Below, in pieces: positions 47,642 to 55,815 of a DNA stretch of 64,000 nt. Position 1 is the first letter of the stretch. Every line of letters starts with the position of its first letter. Made by a program: the position numbers and the translations under genes. The notes under the pieces were generated by a model, which worked only from the letters and a program-made list of their open reading frames with translations, had not been told where the DNA came from and did no database searches. The stretch lies in assembly GCA_025153445.1 (NCBI GenBank), contig JANZNS010000002.1, forward strand, positions 186,001 to 250,000, given 5' to 3'. Source of the stretch: Marinobacter sp. BGYM27 (GTDB lineage Bacteria > Pseudomonadota > Gammaproteobacteria > Pseudomonadales > Oleiphilaceae).

Positions 47642-48036
47642 TTGGCAATTATGCTGAATTGTAAAAAAACGGGCTGTAACAGCCCGTTTTTTTTGTCTTT
47701 TTTTTGAGTTTGACTAAACTATCCCGAAAGGTATCCGTGTTCGGGTGGTTGTTTTGTCAGCATGACTGTCATTTTGGCTTTGGTGGTCTTAGTGTGCATG
47801 TTGTCGCTCGCAGGCAGTTTGTGAGTCACTCTCTCGATTTTGATAGTCGGTTGTGATGGTTGGGATTAGCGCGTCTGGTGTGGCGTTCTTGAACCTGATG
47901 CTGTATCTCAGTCTGGTAAGCGTTTAAGCCAGAGCGATGCCTTTTGTCTCCATTCGCTTTGCAGAAGCGCTTGGTGGAATTGATCAGGCTTCTCCTGAAG
48001 GCTGATTTCGCGATAAGAATCAGAAGGAATAATCGC
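47642..48036. other. Intergenic region rpsA / ihfB
   Basis: After the rpsA terminator (listed) the remaining 330 bases are T- and G-rich and hold no gene that I can support. The ihfB promoter should lie here. A frame open from 47944 into ihfB has no ribosome binding site at its start. Confidence 0.4.
47667..47698 (+). terminator. Rho-independent terminator after rpsA
   Basis: ACGGGCT (47669-47675) pairs with AGCCCGT (47681-47687) around GTAAC, preceded by an A run and followed by eight T residues. Confidence 0.93.
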
Positions 48037-48333
48037 ATGACAAAGTCTGAACTGGTCGAGCTGATAGCGTCCAAGCAGACACAGCTTTCCGTGAAAGATG
48101 TGGAGCTGGCAGTTAAAACCATCATTGAGCATATGTCTCAATCCCTTGCTGAAGGGCACCGGATTGAAATCCGGGGGTTTGGTAGTTTCTCTCTTCATCA
48201 TCGGGCTGCGCGCACAGGGCGTAATCCAAAGACAGGTGATTCGGTAAAGTTGCCGGCGAAATTTGTGCCCCATTTCAAGCCGGGAAAAGAGCTGCGTGAG
48301 CAGGTAAACGACAGCATGAAAAGCGGCTACTGA
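48037..48333 (+). CDS. ihfB: Integration host factor subunit beta
   Basis: IhfB pairs with IhfA to bend DNA sharply at specific sites in recombination, replication and transcription. The 98-residue protein has [34 protein letters not shown] (the beta arm leading to the tip) and the [20 protein letters not shown] tip and tail. The ATG at 48037 follows AAGGAATAA; a longer frame upstream is not needed and does not match the family. It follows rpsA as in E. coli and Pseudomonas. Confidence 0.97.
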   Translation: MTKSELVELIASKQTQLSVKDVELAVKTIIEHMSQSLAEGHRIEIRGFGSFSLHHRAARTGRNPKTGDSVKLPAKFVPHFKPGKELREQVNDSMKSGY

Positions 48334-48483
48334 GTCTGTTAAATGACGGCGCGTCTTTATGGATCTCCGGAGGCGTTGCTGTTCAATTAAAGGAGTACGG
48401 GTGGGCGCTCTATTTACAGTAGTGCTGTGCTAACATGGCAGCGGTATAGACAAGGAAGCAACTCGCTTGGGAGCCGTTAAGCT

Positions 48484-48786
48484 ATGGCCTGGCTGCAAAA
48501 GGTAATTATTGGCCTGGTGGTGATCTTTCTGATCCTGGCCGCTCTGGTATTTTCGTTAAATAATCAGGTTTCTGTCTCACTCAATTTCCTGTTTTTTGAA
48601 ACGGCAGCCTACGGCATCGCGTTCTGGCTCATTCTGGCATTTGTGGCAGGCGGTGTGATTGGAATGTTGCTTACCTCGCTCGCTATGATCAGAATTTCCG
48701 TCTCCAAGCGCCATGTTCAGAAAAAGCTTGATCAGGCTGAAAAACAGCTTGAACGCCTGAGACTGGAATCTGACCGGAAACTCTGA
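48484..48786 (+). CDS. lapA: LPS assembly protein LapA (DUF1049)
   Basis: LapA is a small inner-membrane protein that works with LapB in controlling LpxC and LPS synthesis. The 100-residue protein has two membrane helices (about 5-25 and 38-62), with the SLNNQVSVSLNFLFFETA segment between them that marks DUF1049, and a charged coiled tail (KKLDQAEKQLERLRLESDRK). Its stop overlaps the lapB start by one base. Confidence 0.93.
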   Translation: MAWLQKVIIGLVVIFLILAALVFSLNNQVSVSLNFLFFETAAYGIAFWLILAFVAGGVIGMLLTSLAMIRISVSKRHVQKKLDQAEKQLERLRLESDRKL

Positions 48787-49955
48787 TGGACACAGTGCTT
48801 CATTGGCTGCTGCTCGTTATCGCAGTTGCAGCGGGTTGGTTTATGGGGCGTTGGGGGCGTGATAATGCGGCCTCAGGGCAACGAATCGATGATGAAGAGG
48901 CGGTCAGAGATCGTCTTCAGTTTCTGTTCACCAATTATTCTGACGAGGCCATCGAAAGCTTCGTTCAATCTCTTGCAGTCAGTCGCCAGACTGTTGGTCT
49001 ACACCTCTCTGTTGGTGCTCACTTCCGTCTCAAGGGCGAAACCGATCGCGCCATTCTGATCCATCAGAATCTTCTTGCCCGTCCTGAACTTCCCGCCCGC
49101 TACTCGGTACAGGTCACGTTTGAGCTGGCCATGGATTATATGAATGCCGGCCTGCTGGATCGGGCGGAAGCGCTCTTTCACCAACTATTGGGTACCAAGG
49201 ATTATAGCCGGCAGGCGTCGGACCAGTTGATCGAACTTTATCAGCAGGAGCGGGAGTGGGATAAAGCCCGACAGGTTGCCAGTACGCTTACCGTGGGTTT
49301 TCCTGAAGACGAGCTCAAGAAACAACTGGCTTACCTGACATGTGAATTGGCAGAAGATGCCTTGCGCAAGGATGATCGGTGGTCAGCCCAGAAGCTGATC
49401 AGGGAGGCATTGGAGCAGGATCGGACATGTGTACGCGCGACTTTTCTGCAGGCCGAGATTCAGCGTCGGCAAGGTAACCTGGGAGACGTTCCTCAGACTT
49501 TGCTGAAGGTCTTCGATCAGAATCCTTCGTTTGGTCCGGAGGCTGTTGAGAGGCTTATGAGGCAGGCTCGGGAAAAGGGTGACGTGGCCCGTTTCGCACG
49601 TAAGTTTAAAAAGCTCTATGAAACCTGGCCCAGCACCAGTCTGTTGCTGGCGATGGTGGAATCGGTAGAGCGTGCCTCCGGTCGTCCCGTGGCTATTGAT
49701 TTGTTGCGCGAAGAGCTTGAGATACGGCCAAGCGTAAAAGGGCTGCTTCGGTTGGTTGAATTGGCCGGTTACGAGAAAGGTATGACAACCGATGAGGGGC
49801 GTTTGGTCAGTCGGATAGGGCAGATGTTGCTCGCTAACCGACCTGTCTATCGTTGCATCAGTTGTGGCTTTGAGGGCAAGCAGATGCATTGGTTGTGCCC
49901 GAGCTGTAAAAAGTGGGAAAAAGTTCAGCCTATCCTGGGAGTAGAGGCTGAATAA
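48786..49955 (+). CDS. lapB: LPS assembly protein LapB (TPR, rubredoxin-like)
   Basis: LapB (YciM) targets LpxC to FtsH and so sets LPS output. The 389-residue protein has an N-terminal membrane anchor (residues 3-22), a long row of TPR helices (about 45-340) and a C-terminal rubredoxin-type metal knuckle with Cys357, Cys360, Cys371 and Cys374 (CISC and CPSC). All four cysteines are present. It is coupled to lapA by 1 nt and followed by pyrF after 30 nt, as in E. coli (lapA-lapB-pyrF). Confidence 0.95.
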   Translation: MDTVLHWLLLVIAVAAGWFMGRWGRDNAASGQRIDDEEAVRDRLQFLFTNYSDEAIESFVQSLAVSRQTVGLHLSVGAHFRLKGETDRAILIHQNLLARPELPARYSVQVTFELAMDYMNAGLLDRAEALFHQLLGTKDYSRQASDQLIELYQQEREWDKARQVASTLTVGFPEDELKKQLAYLTCELAEDALRKDDRWSAQKLIREALEQDRTCVRATFLQAEIQRRQGNLGDVPQTLLKVFDQNPSFGPEAVERLMRQAREKGDVARFARKFKKLYETWPSTSLLLAMVESVERASGRPVAIDLLREELEIRPSVKGLLRLVELAGYEKGMTTDEGRLVSRIGQMLLANRPVYRCISCGFEGKQMHWLCPSCKKWEKVQPILGVEAE

Positions 49956-49985
49956 CATGAACCAGAATCAAGTGGTGAACGCGTA

Positions 49986-50711
49986 ATGACAGAGCATGGC
50001 ATCGAGTTGGGGCCAAGAATTATTGTGGCACTGGATTTTCCCGATCAGGCGCAGGCGCTGGCGCTCGCAGATTCTCTGGATCCGACGCTGTGCCGGCTGA
50101 AAGTCGGCAAGGAAATGTTTACCCGTTTTGGGCCGGATTTCGTGCGCCAGATACAGCAGCGGGGCTTTGACGTGTTCCTGGATCTGAAATTCCATGATAT
50201 TCCGAACACGGCTTCAGCTGCGGTTGCCGCGGCGGCAGATCTGGGTGTCTGGATGGTGAATGTGCACGCTTCTGGCGGTGAGACCATGATGGCCGCTTGT
50301 CGCGAGCGGCTGGAGTCTTTCGGTAATGATCGCCCCTTGCTGATTGCGGTGACGGTTCTGACGTCAATGTCCGAATCGGATCTGCAGGGCGTGGGTATTG
50401 ATGGGGCGCCGGCAGATCAGGTCGCAAGGCTTGCCCAGTTGACCTATAACGCAGGGCTGGATGGTGTGGTCTGCTCGGCGCAGGAAGCGCCTGTGTTGCG
50501 TTATGAGCATGGTAGTCGGTTCAGGCTTGTTACGCCCGGTATCCGGCCCGCTTTTGCCGCCAAAGGGGATCAGCAGCGTATCATGACGCCATCAGAGGCC
50601 ATTCAGGCCGGTAGCGACTACCTGGTGATCGGGCGTCCGATTACCCGGGCTGAGAAACCCCTCGAGGTGCTGGAGGAGATTCAGGCAGAGATTCAGCTTA
50701 CCAACGAGTAG
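49986..50711 (+). CDS. pyrF: Orotidine 5'-phosphate decarboxylase
   Basis: PyrF makes UMP from OMP, the last step of de novo pyrimidine synthesis. The 241-residue barrel has [18 protein letters not shown], the active-site [10 protein letters not shown] (Asp-Lys-Asp triad) and the phosphate-gripper [20 protein letters not shown]. It closes the lapA-lapB-pyrF unit and is followed by a strong terminator. Confidence 0.97.
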   Translation: MTEHGIELGPRIIVALDFPDQAQALALADSLDPTLCRLKVGKEMFTRFGPDFVRQIQQRGFDVFLDLKFHDIPNTASAAVAAAADLGVWMVNVHASGGETMMAACRERLESFGNDRPLLIAVTVLTSMSESDLQGVGIDGAPADQVARLAQLTYNAGLDGVVCSAQEAPVLRYEHGSRFRLVTPGIRPAFAAKGDQQRIMTPSEAIQAGSDYLVIGRPITRAEKPLEVLEEIQAEIQLTNE

Positions 50712-50830
50712 CATTTTTGACGTGGGGTGCGGCAGTCTTTGCTGCGCTTCACGCGTAAGTAAGTTCCGGGAAGTATGTGGCTTTTGCCGGGGTGTTATTT
50801 GCGCAGAACGTTAATCTGTAGTGCATAAAA

Positions 50831-50866
50831 AAGCCGCTAACCTGTAAAGGTTTAGCGGCTTTTTTG
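50831..50866 (+). terminator. Rho-independent terminator after pyrF (bidirectional)
   Basis: AAGCCGCTAA (50831-50840) pairs with TTAGCGGCTT (50852-50861), followed by TTTTT and preceded by an A run. It can also end the convergent tRNA-Asn transcript. Confidence 0.93.
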
Positions 50867-50871
50867 AATAG

Positions 50872-50947
50872 TGGCTCCCCGAGCTGGGCTCGAACCAGCG
50901 ACAAACGGATTAACAGTCCGTTGCTCTACCAACTGAGCTATCGGGGA
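50872..50947 (-). tRNA. tRNA-Asn(GUU)
   Basis: The 76-nt tRNA (encoded CCA included) has acceptor TCCCCGA paired with TCGGGGA, D-loop AGCTCAGTTGGTAGAGC, and anticodon loop CTGTTAA giving GUU for AAC/AAU. It has its own strong promoter and ends against the pyrF terminator. Confidence 0.97.
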
Positions 50948-50970
50948 ACGTCATCAGTGATGAGGCGCGT

Positions 50971-50999
50971 ATATTACGGCGGTGAATCTTTACCGTCAA
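50971..50999 (-). promoter_or_regulatory. Sigma-70 promoter of tRNA-Asn
   Basis: On the minus strand TTGACG (50999-50994), a 17-bp spacer and TAATAT (50976-50971) form a near-consensus promoter, followed by a GC-rich discriminator (ACGCGCC). The -35 begins at the base next to the aspC terminator stem. Confidence 0.85.
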
Positions 51000-51033
51000 C
51001 CCCTTAATCGGTAACAGTTTAACGATTAAGGGG
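51000..51033 (-). terminator. Hairpin terminator after aspC
   Basis: CCCCTTAATCG (51000-51010) and CGATTAAGGGG (51023-51033) form a perfect 11-bp stem 16 nt after the aspC stop. On the minus strand the stem is followed only by TTG, so termination may be partial, which could let some aspC transcripts run into tRNA-Asn. Confidence 0.6.
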
Positions 51034-51048
51034 TGTCGGGATCAGGGT

Positions 51049-52233
51049 TTACGCCAGCGCTTTTTTCAGTCGTTCCATTGCGCCTTTCAGCATATCAAAA
51101 CTCGTAGCGAAGCTCAGTCGCATGTGACCTGGCGCGCCGAAAGCGGAGCCCGGCACCAATGCCACGCCAGCCTCCTTGAGCAGATGCTCTGCAAGCTCAA
51201 CATCCGTGCTGATCCCTTCTTTCGACTCGATAGCGCCTTTAAAGCTGGGGAACACATAGAAAGTGCCATCACCTTGCAGGCATTCAACGCCGGGCAGCTC
51301 GTTGAGTGCGTTTACCAGGTAGTCATGACGTTCCTTGAATGCTTCAACCATCACCTTGATGCAATCCTGTGGCCCGTTCAGCGCCGCTACTGCCGCAGCC
51401 TGTGAAATAGACGCGGGGTTCGAGGTGCTCTGGGACTGGATCTTTTTCATCGCGCCAATGACCTTGGCCGGACCGGCGGCATAGCCAATGCGCCAACCTG
51501 TCATGGAGTACGCTTTTGAAACGCCGTTCAGCACGAAAGTGCGGTCGTACAGTTCGGGCGTTGCGTTGACGATATTGGCGAAGGCGGCACCGGTCCACAG
51601 AATCGGTTCGTACATGTCATCTGTGGCTATCATCACCTGCGGATGGCGCTTAAGCACATCGCCAAGAGCCTTCAGCTCATCTATTGAGTAGGCCATGCCG
51701 CTGGGGTTGGATGGGCTGTTGATAACAAACAGCCGGGTACGGTCCGTGATCGCCTGCTCGAGCTGATCCGGGGTGATCTTGAAGCGAGTGTCTGCCGAGG
51801 TTTCCAATACCACGGGCGAGCCTTCTGCCACCAGTACCATATCCGGGTAGGATACCCAGTAAGGGGCAGGGATGATGACTTCGTCACCAGGGTTCAGGAT
51901 TGCCAGCGCCAGATTGAAGAAGCTCTGCTTTCCGCCGCTGGAGACCAGAATCTGGTTGGCCTCGTAATCGAGGTTATTGTCGCGCTTGAACTTCTCGATG
52001 ATCGCTTTCTTGAGTGCCGGCGTACCGTCCACAGCGGTGTACTTGGTCTGGCCTGCGTTAATCGCTTCGATGGCCGCTGCCTTGATATGGTCAGGCGTAT
52101 CGAAATCGGGTTCGCCAGCCCCCAGGCCAATAATATCCTGCCCTGCGGCTTTCAGTTCTGCGGCTTTATTGGTAACCGCCAGAGTAGGTGAAGGCTTGAT
52201 CGCTTGTACACGGTTCGAGAGTTGAACGTCCAA
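51049..52233 (-). CDS. aspC: Class I pyridoxal-phosphate aminotransferase (aspartate aminotransferase type)
   Basis: The enzyme probably interconverts aspartate/oxaloacetate and glutamate/2-oxoglutarate. The 394-residue protein has LGAGEPDFDTP, the SNPSGMAYS loop, DDMYEPILW, and PLP Lys240 in NGVSKAYSMTGWRIGY. These are features of the bacterial Ib subgroup, not of E. coli-type AspC, and members of this group may also use prephenate or aromatic amino acids. It is divergent from uvrB, an arrangement known from Pseudomonas. Confidence 0.93.
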   Translation of the reverse strand: MDVQLSNRVQAIKPSPTLAVTNKAAELKAAGQDIIGLGAGEPDFDTPDHIKAAAIEAINAGQTKYTAVDGTPALKKAIIEKFKRDNNLDYEANQILVSSGGKQSFFNLALAILNPGDEVIIPAPYWVSYPDMVLVAEGSPVVLETSADTRFKITPDQLEQAITDRTRLFVINSPSNPSGMAYSIDELKALGDVLKRHPQVMIATDDMYEPILWTGAAFANIVNATPELYDRTFVLNGVSKAYSMTGWRIGYAAGPAKVIGAMKKIQSQSTSNPASISQAAAVAALNGPQDCIKVMVEAFKERHDYLVNALNELPGVECLQGDGTFYVFPSFKGAIESKEGISTDVELAEHLLKEAGVALVPGSAFGAPGHMRLSFATSFDMLKGAMERLKKALA

Positions 52234-52437
52234 ACTAGCGCTCCTTGAGATGCGTCAGTAGAAGCATGATCGTTGACGGCTCGGTAAATGGCCGAAAAGT
52301 CATCGAATGCCAAGTAAATATAGAACGTTGAAATGTTACCATGAAGGTTTGGTCAGGATAAGTTGACTGACGGCTAAACATTGCGATTCCGGCCATCGTT
52401 CACCGGAAATTTCTGGAAAGAGAGGCACAAGCGCCAT

Positions 52438-54465
52438 ATGTTCAGGGTTGAATCATCGTACCAGCCTGCGGGCGACCAGCCAGCGGCCATAGAAGGGCTG
52501 GTGGAAGGTATTGAATCCGGCCTGGCCCATCAGACGTTGCTGGGTGTTACCGGCTCCGGCAAGACCTTTACCATTGCCAATGTAATTGAAAAGGTGCAGC
52601 GGCCTACCATTGTCATGGTCCACAACAAGACACTGGCGGCCCAGCTCTATGGCGAGTTCAAGGAGTTCTTTCCGGACAATGCTGTTGAGTACTTTGTATC
52701 CTATTACGACTATTACCAGCCGGAAGCCTATGTGCCATCTTCTGATACCTTTATCGAGAAAGATGCCTCGATAAACGAGCACATAGAACAGATGCGACTC
52801 TCTGCCACCAAGGCACTGCTGGAAAGACCTGACGCCATTATTGTGGCGACTGTGTCGGCAATTTATGGTCTGGGTGATCCCCAGTCCTACATGAAGATGA
52901 TGTTGCACCTGGACCGGGGCGACAAAATTGACCAGCGCTTTATTCTTCGTCGTTTGGCCGAGCTGCAATACACCCGCAATGATGTCGAGTTCCACCGCGC
53001 TAACTACCGGGTTCGGGGCGATGTGATTGATGTGTTTCCTGCAGAATCCGAAAAAGAAGCAGTCCGCATCGAATTATTTGACGATGAAGTCGAGAATCTC
53101 AGCTTCTTCGATCCGCTGACCGGCGAGATGCTGCGTCGCGTGCCGCGCGTCACCATTTATCCGAAAAGCCATTATGTTACTCCCCGGCAAGTCGTGCTGG
53201 ATGCGGTTGATCACATCAAGGCGGAGCTTGATCCGAGGCTCGAGCAGCTACGCGAAAACAGCAAGCTGGTGGAAGCACAGCGCCTGGAGGAGCGCACCCG
53301 GTACGACATGGAAATGATGCTGGAGCTCGGGTATTGCAACGGAATCGAAAACTATTCCCGGTATCTGTCCGGGCGGGCGCCGGGGGAGGCGCCACCGACG
53401 CTGTTTGATTACTTGCCTCCCAACGCATTGCTCGTGGTGGACGAATCGCACGTCACGATTTCGCAAATCGGCGCCATGTACCGGGGCGACCGTTCCCGAA
53501 AGGAAACCCTGGTGGAGTATGGCTTCCGATTACCGTCGGCACTGGACAACCGACCGATGCGGTTTGACGAGTGGGAGCGGATTGCGCCGCAGATGATATT
53601 CGTTTCAGCAACGCCGGCGGCTTATGAGGCAGAGCATTCGGGGCAGGTGATCGAACAGGTTGTGCGGCCCACAGGGTTGCTTGATCCCGAGATTGAAGTG
53701 CGCCCTGCGTCCACCCAGGTGGATGATCTGTTGTCAGAAATCCATAAGCGGGTGAGCATCAACGAGCGGGTACTCGTTACCACGCTGACAAAGCGCATGG
53801 CGGAAGATCTTACCGATTTTCTGCAGGAACACGGGGTCCGCGTTCGTTATCTTCATTCTGATATCGAGACGGTCGAAAGAATTGAGATTATTCAGGATCT
53901 GCGCCGGGGCGAATTTGATGTACTGGTGGGCATTAACCTGTTGCGGGAAGGTCTGGATATGCCCGAGGTCTCTATGGTGGCGATTCTCGACGCAGACAAG
54001 GAAGGCTTCCTGCGTTCGGAGCGGTCACTTATCCAGACCATTGGCCGTGCAGCCCGTAATGTAAATGGTAAAGCGATTCTATATGGCGATCGAATTACCG
54101 GGTCCATGCAGAAAGCCATCGATGAAACCGCACGGCGGCGGGAAAAGCAAAATGAACATAATGAGCTTCACGGCATCACCCCGACAGCGCTTAACAAGAA
54201 AGTAGGGGACGTGATGGAAGGCGCGCGCGTGATGGGCGTAAATGGACGTCGTCGCGGCGGTGAGCGGCCGGGTCAGCAGGCGGCGGAAGAAGCCGAGAAG
54301 TATCGCGTTACGGCCCATGGCAAATCGCCGGCCGAGTTGCTCAAGGAAATCGACCAGCTCGAAGATGAGATGTACAAGGCTGCAGCTGATCTGGATTTCG
54401 AGAAAGCAGCACGCCTGCGGGACGATATCTCGCAATTGAAAGAGGCGGCTATTCGCCTCGGCTGA
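52438..54465 (+). CDS. uvrB: UvrABC system protein B
   Basis: UvrB is the damage-verifying helicase-like subunit of nucleotide excision repair. The 675-residue protein has Walker A GVTGSGKT (36-43), the beta-hairpin region [20 protein letters not shown], the DEXX-type VVDESH, helicase motif [11 protein letters not shown], and a C-terminal UVR domain ([20 protein letters not shown]) that binds UvrC. ATG at 52438 matches the family start; a longer frame begins at 52381. I find no LexA box in the 204-nt upstream region, in contrast to E. coli. Confidence 0.98.
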   Translation: MFRVESSYQPAGDQPAAIEGLVEGIESGLAHQTLLGVTGSGKTFTIANVIEKVQRPTIVMVHNKTLAAQLYGEFKEFFPDNAVEYFVSYYDYYQPEAYVPSSDTFIEKDASINEHIEQMRLSATKALLERPDAIIVATVSAIYGLGDPQSYMKMMLHLDRGDKIDQRFILRRLAELQYTRNDVEFHRANYRVRGDVIDVFPAESEKEAVRIELFDDEVENLSFFDPLTGEMLRRVPRVTIYPKSHYVTPRQVVLDAVDHIKAELDPRLEQLRENSKLVEAQRLEERTRYDMEMMLELGYCNGIENYSRYLSGRAPGEAPPTLFDYLPPNALLVVDESHVTISQIGAMYRGDRSRKETLVEYGFRLPSALDNRPMRFDEWERIAPQMIFVSATPAAYEAEHSGQVIEQVVRPTGLLDPEIEVRPASTQVDDLLSEIHKRVSINERVLVTTLTKRMAEDLTDFLQEHGVRVRYLHSDIETVERIEIIQDLRRGEFDVLVGINLLREGLDMPEVSMVAILDADKEGFLRSERSLIQTIGRAARNVNGKAILYGDRITGSMQKAIDETARRREKQNEHNELHGITPTALNKKVGDVMEGARVMGVNGRRRGGERPGQQAAEEAEKYRVTAHGKSPAELLKEIDQLEDEMYKAAADLDFEKAARLRDDISQLKEAAIRLG

Positions 54466-54496
54466 ACGGCCTGTCCGGCAGTGATCACAGCCGGTG

Positions 54497-55612
54497 TCAT
54501 GTTGCCCGGCTGGTGCCCACAATCACCACCGCCTGCAAGCGGGTCGGCTGATCGCAGTGTGCCATTCGCTCGAACACTTTGCGGTCAACCGGCAGGTACT
54601 GTTTATCCGCCACGGTTTCGCCCTCTTCAACGTCAATTTCGGGGTCGTGCAGGTAGACGAATTGATCGTCCATGGCACAAACCGTCACCCAGTGAGGGAC
54701 GCGGCTGCGGTTCAGTTGCCAGGTGTTAACCAGAATAATCGGTACGCGTTGTGCCTTCAGCGCGTTCTCGATCAATTCAAGCGGTAGTGGCTCGTGATGC
54801 AGTGCGATACCGGTTTGGGCAATATCGTGAATAAAGCCTTCGTGAACCAGATCCAGCACCCGTTTCTTCTCTGCGCTGCGTACCGTTTCCTTGAACAGCG
54901 CACCGGGTTTGCTTACGTAAACATCCACCTCATAGCCTCGATGCCAGCCTGCAAGGGCAAGGCCGTGGGGGCCGCATCCACCGTGCCCGGCGAGCATATA
55001 AATGGTTGTTGCCTCGCGCCAGATTTGCAGTTCTTCGAGCGTCGTCATGCGCCGGTCCGGTGACTGCGCGGCCATCGCCATCATCAGCGCTGCAGGACCG
55101 CAGGTGAAATCCGTAGTCTGGCAGTAGTAGGGCACCGGACGGATCGCGACGGACTCGTCAACATAAAGAATCCGGCGCTCAAACCTCAGCGCAGTGCCGT
55201 GGTCTTCATAGTAATCCCGATAGGTCCCAAACTGGCGGTAGCCCAGTCGCTGGTAAAGTCTGATAGCTGCGGTGTTATCTTCCCGCACTTCCAGCCGCAT
55301 GATAATCCTGTCCGCTTCAACCGCAACGGCCTCGCTCTCGCGCACGAGCTTTTCTCCCAACCCGTTGCCGCGTTCTGTATCGGATACTGCAATCGAATAG
55401 ATGCGCGCCAGTCGTGTCGCCTTGTGCATCAGCACCAGGCTGTATCCCACGAGCGTGCCGTCGCGTTCAGCCACGATCACCCGATCCCGGGGCAGATCGA
55501 TAAACCGTCGGAAACTGCGCCGGGAAATACGATCTTCCGAAAAGCAGCGAGTTTCCAGAGCGACCAATGCATTCAGGTCGTCGGCTATGGCAAGACGTAG
55601 GTTATAGCTCAT
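54497..55612 (-). CDS. GNAT acetyltransferase fused to C39-like cysteine peptidase
   Basis: This 371-residue fusion has a RimI-like GNAT domain at residues 1-150, with the acetyl-CoA loop RGNGLG (81-86) and NTAAIRLYQRLGYR (113-126), and a papain-fold C39-like domain at about 155-370. The catalytic set is visible: Gln165 and Cys171 (YCQTTDFTCGPAALMM), His307 (RVPHWV) and Asp323 (HDP). The ATG at 55612 is favoured over an upstream in-frame GTG at 55654. It is divergent from the RimK-like ligase gene with 203 nt between, and in relatives the two occur together. A role in peptide acylation and cleavage linked to that ligase is likely, but the substrate is unknown. It is convergent with uvrB. Confidence 0.88.
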   Translation of the reverse strand: MSYNLRLAIADDLNALVALETRCFSEDRISRRSFRRFIDLPRDRVIVAERDGTLVGYSLVLMHKATRLARIYSIAVSDTERGNGLGEKLVRESEAVAVEADRIIMRLEVREDNTAAIRLYQRLGYRQFGTYRDYYEDHGTALRFERRILYVDESVAIRPVPYYCQTTDFTCGPAALMMAMAAQSPDRRMTTLEELQIWREATTIYMLAGHGGCGPHGLALAGWHRGYEVDVYVSKPGALFKETVRSAEKKRVLDLVHEGFIHDIAQTGIALHHEPLPLELIENALKAQRVPIILVNTWQLNRSRVPHWVTVCAMDDQFVYLHDPEIDVEEGETVADKQYLPVDRKVFERMAHCDQPTRLQAVVIVGTSRAT

Positions 55613-55815
55613 CAAGTATTGGCTTTCCGCATCAGAGTGAGGCAAAAACGGCACTGGTCGACAGTCGTCGAGTGGCCGGCCACAAGCTGCATTATGGGGG
55701 CTGAATACAAAGCGCGAAAGGTGCGTGAAATCCGCTATAAGAATTGATTTGTGTGGTTCGCGGTACCGGCGTATTGTCGCGTTTTATACCCCGTTTCAGG
55801 AAGGAAACCGGATAC

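Noticed and set aside
52234-52437. LexA box upstream of uvrB
   Set aside because: I searched for CTG-N10-CAG and found none.
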